Positions 36,164-45,121 are shown, counted from the stretch's first letter. The stretch: 64,000 nucleotides of DNA from Oscillospiraceae bacterium (GCA_017430455.1 JAFRMX010000012.1:85006-149005); one strand, 5' to 3'. Made by a program: numbers and translations. The notes: generated by a model from the letters alone, not told the origin.

Positions 36164-38884
36164 ATGCCGACTGATTACAATGCCACTTTGAATCTGCCAA
36201 AGACCGACTTTCCGATGAGAGCAGGCCTTCCGAAGCGCGAGCCTGAGATGCTCAAGTCCTGGGAGGAGCTCGACATCTACAATGAGATGCTCAAGAAGAA
36301 CGAGGGCAAGCCCTTGTTCAACCTCCACGACGGCCCTCCGTTCTCCAACGGTGCGATCCACATGGGCCACGCTCTGAACAAATGCCTCAAGGACTTCATC
36401 ACCCGCTCCTACGCGATGCGCGGCTACTACACCCCATACATCCCCGGCTGGGACAACCACGGCATGCCTATCGAGAGCGCGATCATAAAGCAGAATAAAC
36501 TCAACCACAAAGCTATGAGCACGGCGGACTTCCGTTCCGCCTGCCAGGAATTTGCAGACCACTACATAGACGTCCAGCGCGAGGGCTTCAAGCGCCTCGG
36601 CGTCGTCGGAGACTGGGACCACCCCTACAAGACCATGAACAAGGGCTTTGAGGCCGACGAGGTCAGAGTCTTCGGAAAGATGTACAAAAACGGGCACATC
36701 TACAAGGGCTTCAAGCCCGTCTACTGGTGCGCGAAGGACGAGACTGCTCTCGCCGAGGCTGAGATCGAATACCACGACGACCCGGTCACGACCGTATACG
36801 TCAAGTTCCCGGTAAACGACGACCTCGGAAAGCTCCCCGGCGTAGACAAGTCAAAGCTCTCCTTCCTCATCTGGACCACGACGACTTGGACTCTTCCGGG
36901 CAACCTCGCCATAGCCCTTCACCCGGATCTGGCCTATGCGCTCGTCAAGGCTCCGAACGGAGAGATCTATATAATGGCCGAAGCCCTCGCCGACAAGGTC
37001 ATGCACATAGGCGGCTTCGACGAATACGAGATCCTCGAGACCCATCCGGGCTCCTTCTTCGAGTTCATGGTGGCGGACCACCCCTTCCTGCCCAAGACCT
37101 CGAAGCTCGTTCTGGCCGACTATGTCACCACCGACTCCGGCACAGGCTGTGTCCATACGGCTCCCGGCTTCGGCTATGACGACTATGTCACCTGCCTCAA
37201 ATACAACATCGAGATGGTAGTACCTGTCGACGATCAGGGCCGCCACACCGAATACGCCGGCAAATACGCCGGCCTCACGACTGACGAATCCAACCCGGTC
37301 ATCTTAAACGACATGAAAGAGTCCGGCGCTCTGTTCGCGAGCGAGGACATCATCCACAGCTACCCGCACTGCTGGCGCTGCAAGAGCCCGATCATCTTCC
37401 GCGCCACCCCGCAGTGGTTCTGCTCCGTCGACTCCTTCAAGGATGAGGCCATCAAGGCCTGCGAGGACGTAAAATGGTTCCCCGCCTGGGGCAAGGAGAG
37501 AATGGGCGCCATGATCCGCGAGAGAGCCGACTGGTGCATCTCCCGCCAGAGAAGATGGGGCCTGCCGATCCCGGTATTCTACTGCGACGACTGCGGCAAG
37601 CCGGTCTGCACCGACGAGACTATTGAGAACGTCGCTCAGATATTCGAGGCGGAAGGCAGCAACTCCTGGTTCGACAGGGAAGCCGACGCGCTTCTGCCCG
37701 AAGGCTTTGTCTGCCCGCACTGCGGAGGAAAGCACTTCACGAAAGAGACCAACACTCTCGACGGCTGGTTCGACTCCGGCTCCACCCACTACGCCGCGAT
37801 GAAGCGCGACCAGGGCTTCTGGCCATCCACAGTCTACATTGAGGGCGGAGACCAGTACAGAGGCTGGTTCCAGTCCTCGCTGCTGGTAGCGGTCGGCGCG
37901 CTCGGCCAGGGAGCTCCTTACAAGGAGTGCATAACCCACGGCTGGACAGTCGACGGCGAGGGCAAGGCCATGCACAAGAGCCTCGGCAACGGCGTCGATC
38001 CCGAGGAGCTCGTCCAGGAGTTCGGCGCGGATATAGTAAGGCTCTGGGCCGGCAGCACTGACTACCACATGGACGTCAGGTGCTCCAGGGAGATCTTCAA
38101 GCAGCTGAGCCAGACCTACCTCAAGTTCCGCAACACCGCGAGATTCTGCCTCGGCAACCTCGACGGCTTCGACGCGGATGATCTTGTCGCCCCCGAGGAC
38201 ATGCTCGAGCTCGACAGATGGATCCTGACCCGCCTCAATTCCCTGATAGCCCTGGCGGACGAGGCCTACGCGAACTACGAGTTCCATACGATCTCCCACG
38301 CCATCAACGATTTCTGCGTTGTGGATCTCTCAGGCTTCTATCTCGACATCATAAAGGACCGTCTCTACTGCGAGGAGAAAAACGGCCTTAAGCGCAGAAG
38401 CGCCCAGACCGCCCTCTTCCTTGTTCTCGACACCCTGACGAAGCTTTTCGCCCCGATCCTCGCCTTCACCTGCGATGAGATCTGGCTCAAGATGCCTCAC
38501 CGCTCCGGGGACGATGCCAGGAATGTCCTTTTCAACTGCATGAACGCTCCCTTTGACGCCTACTCCCTGAGCGCGGACGATATGGCAAAATGGGATACCC
38601 TGATCGATACCAGAGACAAGGTCAACGGAGCTCTCGAGCTTGCCCGCGCGGAGAAGAAGATAGGCAAGCCTCTGGACGCCTGCGTCACCCTGAAGGCTCC
38701 GAAGGAGATCGAGACTATGAACCTCTCCGAACTCTTCATCGTCTCCAAGGTCATCCTTGGCGATGAGGATGAGATAAAAGTGGACAACGCTCCCGGAACC
38801 AAGTGCCCGAGGTGCTGGATTTATACCGAAGCTGCCGACGAAAACGGACTCTGTCCGAGATGCTCGTCCATAATAAACAAGTAA
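36164..38884 (+). CDS. ileS: Isoleucine-tRNA ligase
   Basis: 906 residues. The HIGH signature is HMGHALNK in GAIHMGHALNKCLKDF. The KMSKS loop is replaced by AMHKS (GEGKAMHKSLGNGVDP): the second Lys and SLGN context are retained, but Lys-Met-Ser becomes Ala-Met-His. The editing (CP1) domain lies between about 195 and 390 (containing TTTWTLPGNLAIA and DSGTGCVHTAPGFGYDDY). The C-terminal zinc finger is CPRCWIYTEAADENGLCPRC. It charges tRNA-Ile. Its position after divIVA and before lspA is conserved in Bacillota. Confidence 0.97.
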   Translation: MPTDYNATLNLPKTDFPMRAGLPKREPEMLKSWEELDIYNEMLKKNEGKPLFNLHDGPPFSNGAIHMGHALNKCLKDFITRSYAMRGYYTPYIPGWDNHGMPIESAIIKQNKLNHKAMSTADFRSACQEFADHYIDVQREGFKRLGVVGDWDHPYKTMNKGFEADEVRVFGKMYKNGHIYKGFKPVYWCAKDETALAEAEIEYHDDPVTTVYVKFPVNDDLGKLPGVDKSKLSFLIWTTTTWTLPGNLAIALHPDLAYALVKAPNGEIYIMAEALADKVMHIGGFDEYEILETHPGSFFEFMVADHPFLPKTSKLVLADYVTTDSGTGCVHTAPGFGYDDYVTCLKYNIEMVVPVDDQGRHTEYAGKYAGLTTDESNPVILNDMKESGALFASEDIIHSYPHCWRCKSPIIFRATPQWFCSVDSFKDEAIKACEDVKWFPAWGKERMGAMIRERADWCISRQRRWGLPIPVFYCDDCGKPVCTDETIENVAQIFEAEGSNSWFDREADALLPEGFVCPHCGGKHFTKETNTLDGWFDSGSTHYAAMKRDQGFWPSTVYIEGGDQYRGWFQSSLLVAVGALGQGAPYKECITHGWTVDGEGKAMHKSLGNGVDPEELVQEFGADIVRLWAGSTDYHMDVRCSREIFKQLSQTYLKFRNTARFCLGNLDGFDADDLVAPEDMLELDRWILTRLNSLIALADEAYANYEFHTISHAINDFCVVDLSGFYLDIIKDRLYCEEKNGLKRRSAQTALFLVLDTLTKLFAPILAFTCDEIWLKMPHRSGDDARNVLFNCMNAPFDAYSLSADDMAKWDTLIDTRDKVNGALELARAEKKIGKPLDACVTLKAPKEIETMNLSELFIVSKVILGDEDEIKVDNAPGTKCPRCWIYTEAADENGLCPRCSSIINK

Positions 38885-38911
38885 AGCTGTCCGTAAGGAG
38901 GACTTAACAGT

Positions 38912-40174
38912 ATGCTGTATGCAAGCGTTGCCGCGCTTATAGTCGTCATCGACCAGTATGTGAAATACTGGGTGTCGAACAATATAGGCCTCGGCGGTGA
39001 AGATGTAAGGACCATCATCCCCGGAATACTGGGGCTCGTGAATATCCGCAACGACGGAGCCGCCTTCGGATTCCTGTCCGGGGGCAGGATCTGGTTCATC
39101 CTGATAGCCGGAGTTCTGTTGGTCGCCGCGATAATCCTTCTGGCCACCAAGGCCATAAAAAACCCTGCCGCCAGATGGGCTCTGGTCATGATCACGGCCG
39201 GCGGAGTCGGAAACGCGATAGACCGCGTTATAAACGGCTATGTGCAGGACATGTTCAAAACCCTCTTCACCGATTTTGCCATTTTCAATGTCGCCGATAT
39301 CTTCATTACCGTCGGCGGAATACTCTTTATCATCTGCATCATCTTCGGCAGGGATCCGAACAAAGAGGAACGCTCCGTCCGCAGGTCAAGGCGCCTCAGA
39401 GATGAAGAAGAAGAAGAGGACGAGGAGGACGAAGACGAAGAGGAAGAAGAGCCCAGACGTCCCTCCAGATCCGAGAGAAGAGCCGCGCGCAAAGCTGCCC
39501 GCGAAGCTGAGGAAGAAGACGATGATGAAGATGAGGACGAAGACGAAGAGGAAGAGGAAAAGCCCAGAAAGCGCTCCATCCTGAAGAAGTCCCGCCGCAA
39601 CGACGAGGAAGAAGAGGACGACGAGGACGAAGACGAAGAGGAAGAAGAGGAGCTTCTGCGCAAGAAGAGAAGAGCCGAGCGTGACGCGAAGATAGAAAAG
39701 CTCAAGGCCGAGCGCCTGAGAAGGCAGAGAGAAGCCGAGGAAGAGGACGACGAGGAGGAGCTCGAGCTCCCGAGAAGAAGAAAAGTGTCCTCCGCTGAGG
39801 CTGCCCCCGCGAAGAAAGCGCCCCGCAAGGACGCCTTTACGGAGTATGAAGAACGCTCCAAAGCCGCAGGCAGCTATACCCGCTACGGCAAGGGCGTCGA
39901 GGTAAGATCCTCCGGCATCAAAGACGTCGATGTCTCCGACAAGTTCAGGAACCTCCGCGAGCCCTCCCCCGAGAAGGCAGCTCCCGCCAAGACGGCGCCT
40001 GCTGCCGAGAGGAAACCGGCTCCCGCGAGCGATAAAGCGGCCGTCCAGGCTGCAGCCGCGGCTGCTCTGGCTGCAAACGCCAAAAAGAGCGCCCCGAAAG
40101 CCGCCGAGAAGCCTCCGGTCAAGTCTTCCGACGACGAATTCGATCTCGATTCCATCCTGGCCGAATTTAAATGA
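38912..40174 (+). CDS. lspA: Signal peptidase II with a long charged C-terminal extension
   Basis: 420 residues; LspA is normally about 150-170. Residues 1-146 are a complete LspA with four membrane helices: DQYVKYWV (N-terminal DQxxK motif), NIRNDGAAFG, the catalytic Asp pair at GGVGNAIDR (Asp104) and FNVADIF (Asp129). From about residue 147 a 270-residue low-complexity tail follows: blocks of consecutive Glu/Asp alternate with Arg/Lys-rich blocks such as RRPSRSERRAARKAAREA. The last 130 residues are Ala/Lys/Pro-rich, ending with DDEFDLDSILAEFK. The frame is uninterrupted. The core cleaves prolipoprotein signals and should process the lipoproteins seen in this window; the role of the cytoplasmic tail is unknown. 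AAGGAGG precedes the ATG. Confidence 0.92.
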   Translation: MLYASVAALIVVIDQYVKYWVSNNIGLGGEDVRTIIPGILGLVNIRNDGAAFGFLSGGRIWFILIAGVLLVAAIILLATKAIKNPAARWALVMITAGGVGNAIDRVINGYVQDMFKTLFTDFAIFNVADIFITVGGILFIICIIFGRDPNKEERSVRRSRRLRDEEEEEDEEDEDEEEEEPRRPSRSERRAARKAAREAEEEDDDEDEDEDEEEEEKPRKRSILKKSRRNDEEEEDDEDEDEEEEEELLRKKRRAERDAKIEKLKAERLRRQREAEEEDDEEELELPRRRKVSSAEAAPAKKAPRKDAFTEYEERSKAAGSYTRYGKGVEVRSSGIKDVDVSDKFRNLREPSPEKAAPAKTAPAAERKPAPASDKAAVQAAAAAALAANAKKSAPKAAEKPPVKSSDDEFDLDSILAEFK

Positions 40175-41088
40175 TAATCAATCTTATTTGCGAGAAGAGC
40201 GGCGAGAGGATCGACGCTCTTCTCGCGCAATCGGAGCTTGGACTGTCCAGAAGCGCCGCCTCCCGCCTCCTTGAGGAGGGCAGGGTCACCTTAAACGGAA
40301 AGGTCCTCAAAAAGAGCTATATCTGCAGCGATGGGGAAATCTTTTCCGCGGACATACCTGAGAGCTCGGACTGCGCTCTGGTCCCCCAGGACATCCCCCT
40401 GGATATCGTCTATGAGGACGGGGACCTGATCGTTGTCAACAAGCCGAGAGGCCTTGTGGTGCACCCCGCTCCCGGGCACCCGGACGGAACTTTAGTGAAC
40501 GCGCTTTTGCATCACTGCGGGGACTCGCTCTCCGGCGTCGGAGGCGAGAAGCGCCCCGGAATAGTGCACCGCATAGACAAGGACACCTCCGGCCTTCTGA
40601 TAGTCGCCAAAAACGACGCCTCCCACCGCGCGCTCTCGGCCCAGCTCTCGGACCACTCCCTCTCCAGAGTCTACTTTGCCGTCCTGAACGGACGTATGAA
40701 GGAGCCCTCAGGCACTGTCGACGCGCCGATAGGCAGGGACCCGAAAAACCGCAAGCGCATGGCCGTTACGCCTTCAAATTCGAAAAACGCCGTAACGCAC
40801 TGGGAGCGCCTGGCCAATTTCCAAAGCTATTCCTTTGTAAAGTGCCGCCTCGAGACAGGCCGCACCCATCAGATCAGAGTCCACATGGCGCATATAGGGC
40901 ACCCCCTTCTCGGGGACTCGCTCTACGGCGCCGCCTCACCGGACAAGGGCCTTGAGGGCCAGTGCCTGCACGCGGGCGGGATAAGCTTCATACATCCCTC
41001 GACCGGTGAAGAAATGTCCTTCAGAACGGATCTTCCCGATTATTTCAATACGGTTCTTTCAAAGCTCGGAAAGGAGATACCCTCATGA
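40171..41088 (+). CDS. RluD/RluA family pseudouridine synthase
   Basis: 305 residues. An N-terminal S4 RNA-binding domain (LSRSAASRLLEEGRVTLNGKV) precedes the catalytic domain with the motif VHRIDKDTSGLLIVAKN (catalytic Asp in HRIDKDTSG). VNKPRGLVVHPAPGHPDGTLVNALLHH and RTHQIRVHMAHIGHPLLGDSLYG are family signatures. It isomerises uridines in 23S rRNA or a similar RNA; the exact target cannot be told from sequence. The ATG overlaps the lspA stop (ATGA), the usual lspA-rluD order. Confidence 0.94.
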   Translation: MIINLICEKSGERIDALLAQSELGLSRSAASRLLEEGRVTLNGKVLKKSYICSDGEIFSADIPESSDCALVPQDIPLDIVYEDGDLIVVNKPRGLVVHPAPGHPDGTLVNALLHHCGDSLSGVGGEKRPGIVHRIDKDTSGLLIVAKNDASHRALSAQLSDHSLSRVYFAVLNGRMKEPSGTVDAPIGRDPKNRKRMAVTPSNSKNAVTHWERLANFQSYSFVKCRLETGRTHQIRVHMAHIGHPLLGDSLYGAASPDKGLEGQCLHAGGISFIHPSTGEEMSFRTDLPDYFNTVLSKLGKEIPS

Positions 41089-41288
41089 ACCTCAAAAAGA
41101 TAATAACATATCTCATCTTCGCGGCGGTCGCGATTGGCCTTCTGGTTCTCGCGGTGAACATCATCCGCGGCGCCGTCTCGCTGGCAGGCGGTCTGCTGAA
41201 CACGATCCTCGCGATCATAATCATCCTGGCCCTTCTCGCCATAGTCGCCTGGATGCTCTCCTACGCGAAAAAGTCCTCGAAAAAATAG
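41085..41288 (+). CDS. Small membrane protein, two hydrophobic helices
   Basis: 67 residues, not recognised. Two hydrophobic segments (about 7-30 and 33-58) are separated by a short RGAVSLAGG turn; both ends are Lys-rich (MNLKK and KKSSKK), so both termini should be cytoplasmic. It overlaps the pseudouridine synthase stop by 4 bp (ATGA) and precedes an ATPase gene by 16 bp, so it is expressed with them. Confidence 0.7.
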   Translation: MNLKKIITYLIFAAVAIGLLVLAVNIIRGAVSLAGGLLNTILAIIIILALLAIVAWMLSYAKKSSKK

Positions 41289-41304
41289 GGCGCCTCTGCC
41301 TGAA

Positions 41305-42030
41305 ATGAAAAAGATAATAATCCTGATCGGCAACTACGGCTCCGGAAAGACGGAGATCGCCCTCAACCTGGCGATAAACGCCGCCTCTGAGGGCAAACGC
41401 GCCCAGCTCATAGACCTCGACCGTATAAACGACTATTTCCGCATGTCCGATCAGGTAAAGCTCATTGACGAAAAGAAGATCTCTCTCGTCTCCCCCACCT
41501 TCGCGGGCGCTGCCCTTACGCAGACGAACATGCCCGCGCAGGTGAGCTCGGCCTTCGACGGCGACTGGGACCTTGTAGTTTTCGACGTGGGCGGGGACCC
41601 TGCCGGAGCCCTGTCTCTTGCCCGCTACCATCAGGACTTTGCAGGCCTCGGGCCAGGTCAGCTCGAAGTCTACGACATAATAAACACCCGAAGGCCGATG
41701 TCCGAAACTCCCGTGGGCATCCTGAAGCTCAAGGACGAGCTGGAGGGCTTCGCCCGGCAAAAGATCACCGGCTTTGTGCACAACTCGAATCTCCAGGTCC
41801 TGGCAAGCGCCGACGATCTGCGCGAGGGATACGATACTGTAAGAGAGGCAAGCATAAAAAGCGGAATCCCTGTAGTATATACTGCGGGAAAGAAGGATTG
41901 CCTCGACGCTTTTCTTTCCGATGAAGGAAGAGACTTTATATACATCGGCACTCCCCTCCCGCTGGAGCTCTATATGCAGAGATCGTGGGATACGTTTTCC
42001 GGCGGGATCAATAGGAACTTCCGAACCTGA
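41305..42030 (+). CDS. P-loop ATPase, SIMIBI/ParA-like, unknown role
   Basis: 241 residues. A deviant Walker A is at the N-terminus (IGNYGSGKTEIALNLA), a LIDLDRINDYFR segment occupies the switch I region, and DLVVFDVGGDPAGA is Walker B-like. The pattern resembles Soj/CobQ/Mrp-type ATPases rather than a specific family. It ends with a hydrophilic YMQRSWDTFSGGINR segment. No signal or membrane part is seen. It is the last gene of the mutL-rluD run; the terminator at 42016-42048 overlaps its 3' end. Confidence 0.75.
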   Translation: MKKIIILIGNYGSGKTEIALNLAINAASEGKRAQLIDLDRINDYFRMSDQVKLIDEKKISLVSPTFAGAALTQTNMPAQVSSAFDGDWDLVVFDVGGDPAGALSLARYHQDFAGLGPGQLEVYDIINTRRPMSETPVGILKLKDELEGFARQKITGFVHNSNLQVLASADDLREGYDTVREASIKSGIPVVYTAGKKDCLDAFLSDEGRDFIYIGTPLPLELYMQRSWDTFSGGINRNFRT

Positions 42031-42048
42031 AAAGGCCCGGAAGTTTTT
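42016..42048 (+). terminator. Terminator overlapping the end of the ATPase gene
   Basis: AACTTCCG (42016-42023) pairs with CGGAAGTT (42038-42045), followed by TTT, and spans the stop codon at 42028-42030. It separates the mutL-rluD block from the convergent lacI-type gene. Confidence 0.7.
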
Positions 42049-42108
42049 GTTCTATTTAGACTGTAGTTGTTTCAATCGCCAAAATCCTGTTTTATTGTGC
42101 TTCTCTCT

Positions 42109-43170
42109 TCACTTGCCGCTTATATCGCGTGTTGAGCTCCGTAACTTCAAAACACAGGGATATCGAAACTCCATAGCTGAAACACTGTTGTTTTTGCTCT
42201 CCATATTTGCAATCAACATCCGACATGCTGTATAACCCAAGTTATTTGATGGCATCTCCACCGTAGTTAGCGGAGGCGAAATCATTTCAGAGTATATCAA
42301 ATTATCCATTGATATGACTGATATGTCCCTCGGAACAGAGATTCCTTCCTGATTTAACGCTTGAATTACACCATAAGCAGTGAGATCATTGATCGCTATA
42401 ATTGCTGTGTATTTCAATTTGCTGAAATCCATTTTCCTTACCAGTTGTTTACCGGCTTCAAACTCATATTGGCCGGTCTGCGATTCTGTTTCCGATTCAG
42501 AAGTAAAAATATCGTTATCTGAGAATGGTATACCATTTTCTTTCAGCTCATCAGTTATACCCGCCAAAACCTGTTGACGATACTTGCGTGTTATAGGGGT
42601 CGACAGAAACGCTATTTTTTTATGACCATACTCAACCAAGTGCTTTGCTGCCATTCTGCCGGCGCCATAGCTGTCTGAAATTGCAGTAATCGCATTATTC
42701 AGCGAAAACTCCGCTTCCAAAAGGGCGACATGCCCTCCGGCATCCATGTATCGCTGTAATGTATCCGGCTTACTGTCAACGGAGGCTATAAGCAACGCCA
42801 TGACGCGACTGTGATGAAAGAACATTATACTGTTGCGCTCTTGGTCAACACTCCTATGAGAAGAGAGCAATCGAATTTCATAACCGGTACCTGCTATTGC
42901 AGATTCAATTCCGAAAATGACCTGACTGTAAAACGGGTTCTGCAGCGAGGGAACGATTATACCGATTGCCCTGGTGGAATTGCTCCGTAAAAGCTGTCCG
43001 AATACATTCGGGACATAGTGCAATTCCTTGGCAGAAGACAATACTTTCTCTCGGAGTTTGCTGCTGACCGGGTAATCAGAGCTGCTGAGAACTCTCGAAG
43101 CGGTAGAGACAGAAACACCGGCTCTTGCGGCTACGTCACGAAGCTTGACGTCGGCAGATTTATTATTCAT
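42109..43170 (-). CDS. LacI family transcriptional regulator
   Basis: 353 residues from ATG 43170 (GAAGGTG about 7 nt upstream); a longer frame exists but lacks a site. The N-terminal helix-turn-helix reads VKLRDVAARAGVSVSTASRVLSSSDYPVSS, with hinge-helix residues following. The sugar-binding periplasmic-type core contains GIIVPSLQNPFYSQVIFGIESA and ends with a typical ISVPRDISVISMDNLIYSEMISPPLTTV effector-domain segment. It is divergent from the TRAP/nag operon, and two LacI-type palindromes lie between them (43230-43245 and 43380-43393). It should repress that operon and itself until an amino-sugar ligand is bound. The gene starts an AT-richer block. Confidence 0.93.
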   Translation of the reverse strand: MNNKSADVKLRDVAARAGVSVSTASRVLSSSDYPVSSKLREKVLSSAKELHYVPNVFGQLLRSNSTRAIGIIVPSLQNPFYSQVIFGIESAIAGTGYEIRLLSSHRSVDQERNSIMFFHHSRVMALLIASVDSKPDTLQRYMDAGGHVALLEAEFSLNNAITAISDSYGAGRMAAKHLVEYGHKKIAFLSTPITRKYRQQVLAGITDELKENGIPFSDNDIFTSESETESQTGQYEFEAGKQLVRKMDFSKLKYTAIIAINDLTAYGVIQALNQEGISVPRDISVISMDNLIYSEMISPPLTTVEMPSNNLGYTACRMLIANMESKNNSVSAMEFRYPCVLKLRSSTRDISGK

Positions 43171-43229
43171 ACGGTTCACCTTCTTCCATAGTAAAATAAT
43201 AAACAATATGCTTGGATTGTCAATAAATA

Positions 43230-43245
43230 TAGAAAAGGTTTTCTA
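43230..43245. promoter_or_regulatory. Probable LacI-type operator near the regulator gene
   Basis: TAGAAAAGGTTTTCTA: arms TAGAAAA/TTTTCTA are inverted repeats around a GG centre, closely matching the palindrome at 43380-43393. It is 60 bp upstream of the regulator start, consistent with autoregulation or looping. Confidence 0.6.
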
Positions 43246-43374
43246 TAAAAATCAATGCTTTCTTGGGAAATACAGAAGAAAAACTGTTTTTCTGCTCGAA
43301 AATCCCCTCTCTATATGTGCAATTTATACAATAAAATCTGCAAATAATTGTTTATATTGACTTATTACTTAATA

Positions 43375-43403
43375 TTTACAGAAAACGTTTTCTAATCTAT
43401 ATT
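43375..43403 (+). promoter_or_regulatory. Promoter and operator of the TRAP/nag operon
   Basis: -35 TTTACA (43375-43380), 17-bp spacer, -10 TATATT (43398-43403). A perfect 14-bp palindrome AGAAAACGTTTTCT (43380-43393) with the central CG typical of LacI-family operators fills the spacer, so bound repressor would exclude polymerase. Confidence 0.85.
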
Positions 43404-43473
43404 AGAAAATAGAAGCTGACTGTAATAAAGTACAGTCTCACTCAAAAATATATTATAGAATGGAGGATTTACA

Positions 43474-44541
43474 ATGAAAAAAACTATTGCAATGCTTATG
43501 GCGTTCGTGATGATCTTTGCTCTATGCGCGTGCGGTCAGACCGCAGTTCCCTCGGCAGCCCCCTCAGTGACTTCCGAAGCAGAGCCTGAAACTCCCGCAG
43601 AACCCGAAACCCCTGCAGGACCAGATATTTCTGAACGAACTATTCGTTTTTCAACAACATCTGCTGACGGTACTACAATTGCCGATGCAATGTATCTGTT
43701 TGCAGATAAAGTCAGCGAGATGTCTGGCGGGAAAATGAAGGTTGAGGTATTCACTAACTCCCAATTGGGCGACGCTCAGCAGGCGCTTCAAAATGCTCAG
43801 CTCGGCGTTCAGGAAATGACCATGACTCAGCCCACTTATCTCGCTGCGAGTGGTGCTGTCGGTTTCACCGCCCTTTCGCTCCCGTACATTTATAAAAGTC
43901 TTGATCATCAGATAAAGGTTATCGATGGAGAAATTGGCACCGAGTTACTTAGAACAATCCAAACAAGCGGTATTCAACTGGTTGGAATTGGTTTCTGGTC
44001 CGAAGGCTCCAGAAACTTCTTTACTAAGGAACCGGTGACTTGCATCGATGATATAAAAGGTATGAAGTTGCGCTGCCAACAGACAGAAGTAGATACCGAA
44101 ATGGTAAAGGCTCTCGGTGCAAGTCCCACTCCCATCGCTTTCGGTGAACTCTATTCGGCTCTGCAGACTGGTGTTGTTGATGGTGCCGAGAATCCCCTTG
44201 ATGGCATTTATAGCAGCAAATTCTATGAAGTATGCAAGAATGTTGTCATGGATGAACATTCTATGCCTCCTACGACAATTGTCTTTTCAGAGATAATCTG
44301 GAATCAAATGACTGCAGATGAGCAACAAGTCGTTCTTGATGCTTGGAAAGAAGTCGCCGATACCAACTACGATGTTGTCAATGCCGGTATGGCTGAGTAC
44401 AAGGAACTTCTCGAGGCTGAAGGTGTTACAATTTATGAGCTCTCCGACAAAGATAAGTGGTCTGAAGCAATGGCTGGTGTTTATGCAAAGTTCGGTGCAG
44501 ACTGTGCCGATGTTATTGAAGCAATTTCCTCTGTTGAATAA
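43474..44541 (+). CDS. TRAP transporter solute-binding lipoprotein (DctP type)
   Basis: 355 residues. The lipoprotein signal ends at LCAC (Cys20), followed by a Pro/Glu linker. The DctP fold is shown by FADKVSEMSGGKMKVEVFTNSQLG and by the region GMKLRCQQTEVDTEMVKALG, where the Arg of LRCQQ occupies the position of the conserved carboxylate-binding Arg of TRAP proteins. It is followed by GASPTPIAFGELYSALQTGV and DGAENPL. The ligand is therefore probably an organic or sugar acid, carried to the DctQM membrane pair. TGGAGG precedes the ATG. A strong stem-loop lies between this gene and dctQ, which often keeps binding-protein mRNA in excess. Confidence 0.93.
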   Translation: MKKTIAMLMAFVMIFALCACGQTAVPSAAPSVTSEAEPETPAEPETPAGPDISERTIRFSTTSADGTTIADAMYLFADKVSEMSGGKMKVEVFTNSQLGDAQQALQNAQLGVQEMTMTQPTYLAASGAVGFTALSLPYIYKSLDHQIKVIDGEIGTELLRTIQTSGIQLVGIGFWSEGSRNFFTKEPVTCIDDIKGMKLRCQQTEVDTEMVKALGASPTPIAFGELYSALQTGVVDGAENPLDGIYSSKFYEVCKNVVMDEHSMPPTTIVFSEIIWNQMTADEQQVVLDAWKEVADTNYDVVNAGMAEYKELLEAEGVTIYELSDKDKWSEAMAGVYAKFGADCADVIEAISSVE

Positions 44542-44556
44542 TTAGAATTAGCCATA

Positions 44557-44591
44557 AGATAGGGGTCACTGTATGTCAGTGCCCCCTATCT
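44557..44591 (+). terminator. Strong stem-loop between dctP and dctQ
   Basis: AGATAGGGG-T-CACTG (44557-44571) pairs with CAGTG-C-CCCCTATCT (44577-44591), with a single mismatch in a 15-bp stem. No T-run follows, so it more likely stabilises the upstream message or acts as a partial terminator than ends the operon. Confidence 0.75.
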
Positions 44592-44620
44592 CTTAGTTTG
44601 AGACCAAGGAGGTTTTGTTA

Positions 44621-45118
44621 ATGGAATCAGAAAAAAGCTGGTATACCAAATACAAAAAAGTGTCCGGTGTAGTTTACGAGTTATTATGTATTTTATGTGT
44701 TTTTTGCCTTGCTGTTGAATTATTCTCTGTTTTTGTAATGGTATGCGGAAGATATATCTTTAATCATGTTCCAGCTTGGTGCGATCAGATGAGTTTTATG
44801 GCTCTTGTATGGATGTCAATTGTATCGATTGCGCTTGGGCTTTATAACGAGGATCATATGAGAGTTGAGCTTTTTGACAAAGTTTTCCCTCCGAAAATGG
44901 TAATAATCCTCAAATACGTTTCAAATGTTATTATAATAATCTTTTCCTTGCTCATGATTAGATACGGATTTATCCTAGTTAATCTTACAAAAAAAGTAAT
45001 TCTTTCCGGATTTCGCGTATCGACCAGCTTGATGTATTGGCCATTAGTAATATGCGGAATAAGCAGTATATATATTAGCATATTCTGCATGGTACGGAGG
45101 TATATGGAAAGGGGGTAA
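44621..45118 (+). CDS. TRAP transporter small permease (DctQ type)
   Basis: 165 residues from ATG 44621 (AAGGAGG 8 nt upstream). Four membrane helices at about 20-45, 55-75, 95-115 and 130-150. The motif FNHVPAWCDQMSFMALVWMSIVSIALG, with the Trp-x-Asp/Glu region, is typical of DctQ. It pairs with the large DctM subunit to stabilise the sodium-driven transporter. The next gene starts 3 bp after the stop. Confidence 0.9.
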   Translation: MESEKSWYTKYKKVSGVVYELLCILCVFCLAVELFSVFVMVCGRYIFNHVPAWCDQMSFMALVWMSIVSIALGLYNEDHMRVELFDKVFPPKMVIILKYVSNVIIIIFSLLMIRYGFILVNLTKKVILSGFRVSTSLMYWPLVICGISSIYISIFCMVRRYMERG

Positions 45119-45121
45119 TGA

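Noticed and set aside
35555..36775. 406-codon frame antisense to divIVA and ileS
   Set aside because: A shadow of strongly biased coding sequence on the other strand; crosses two clear genes.
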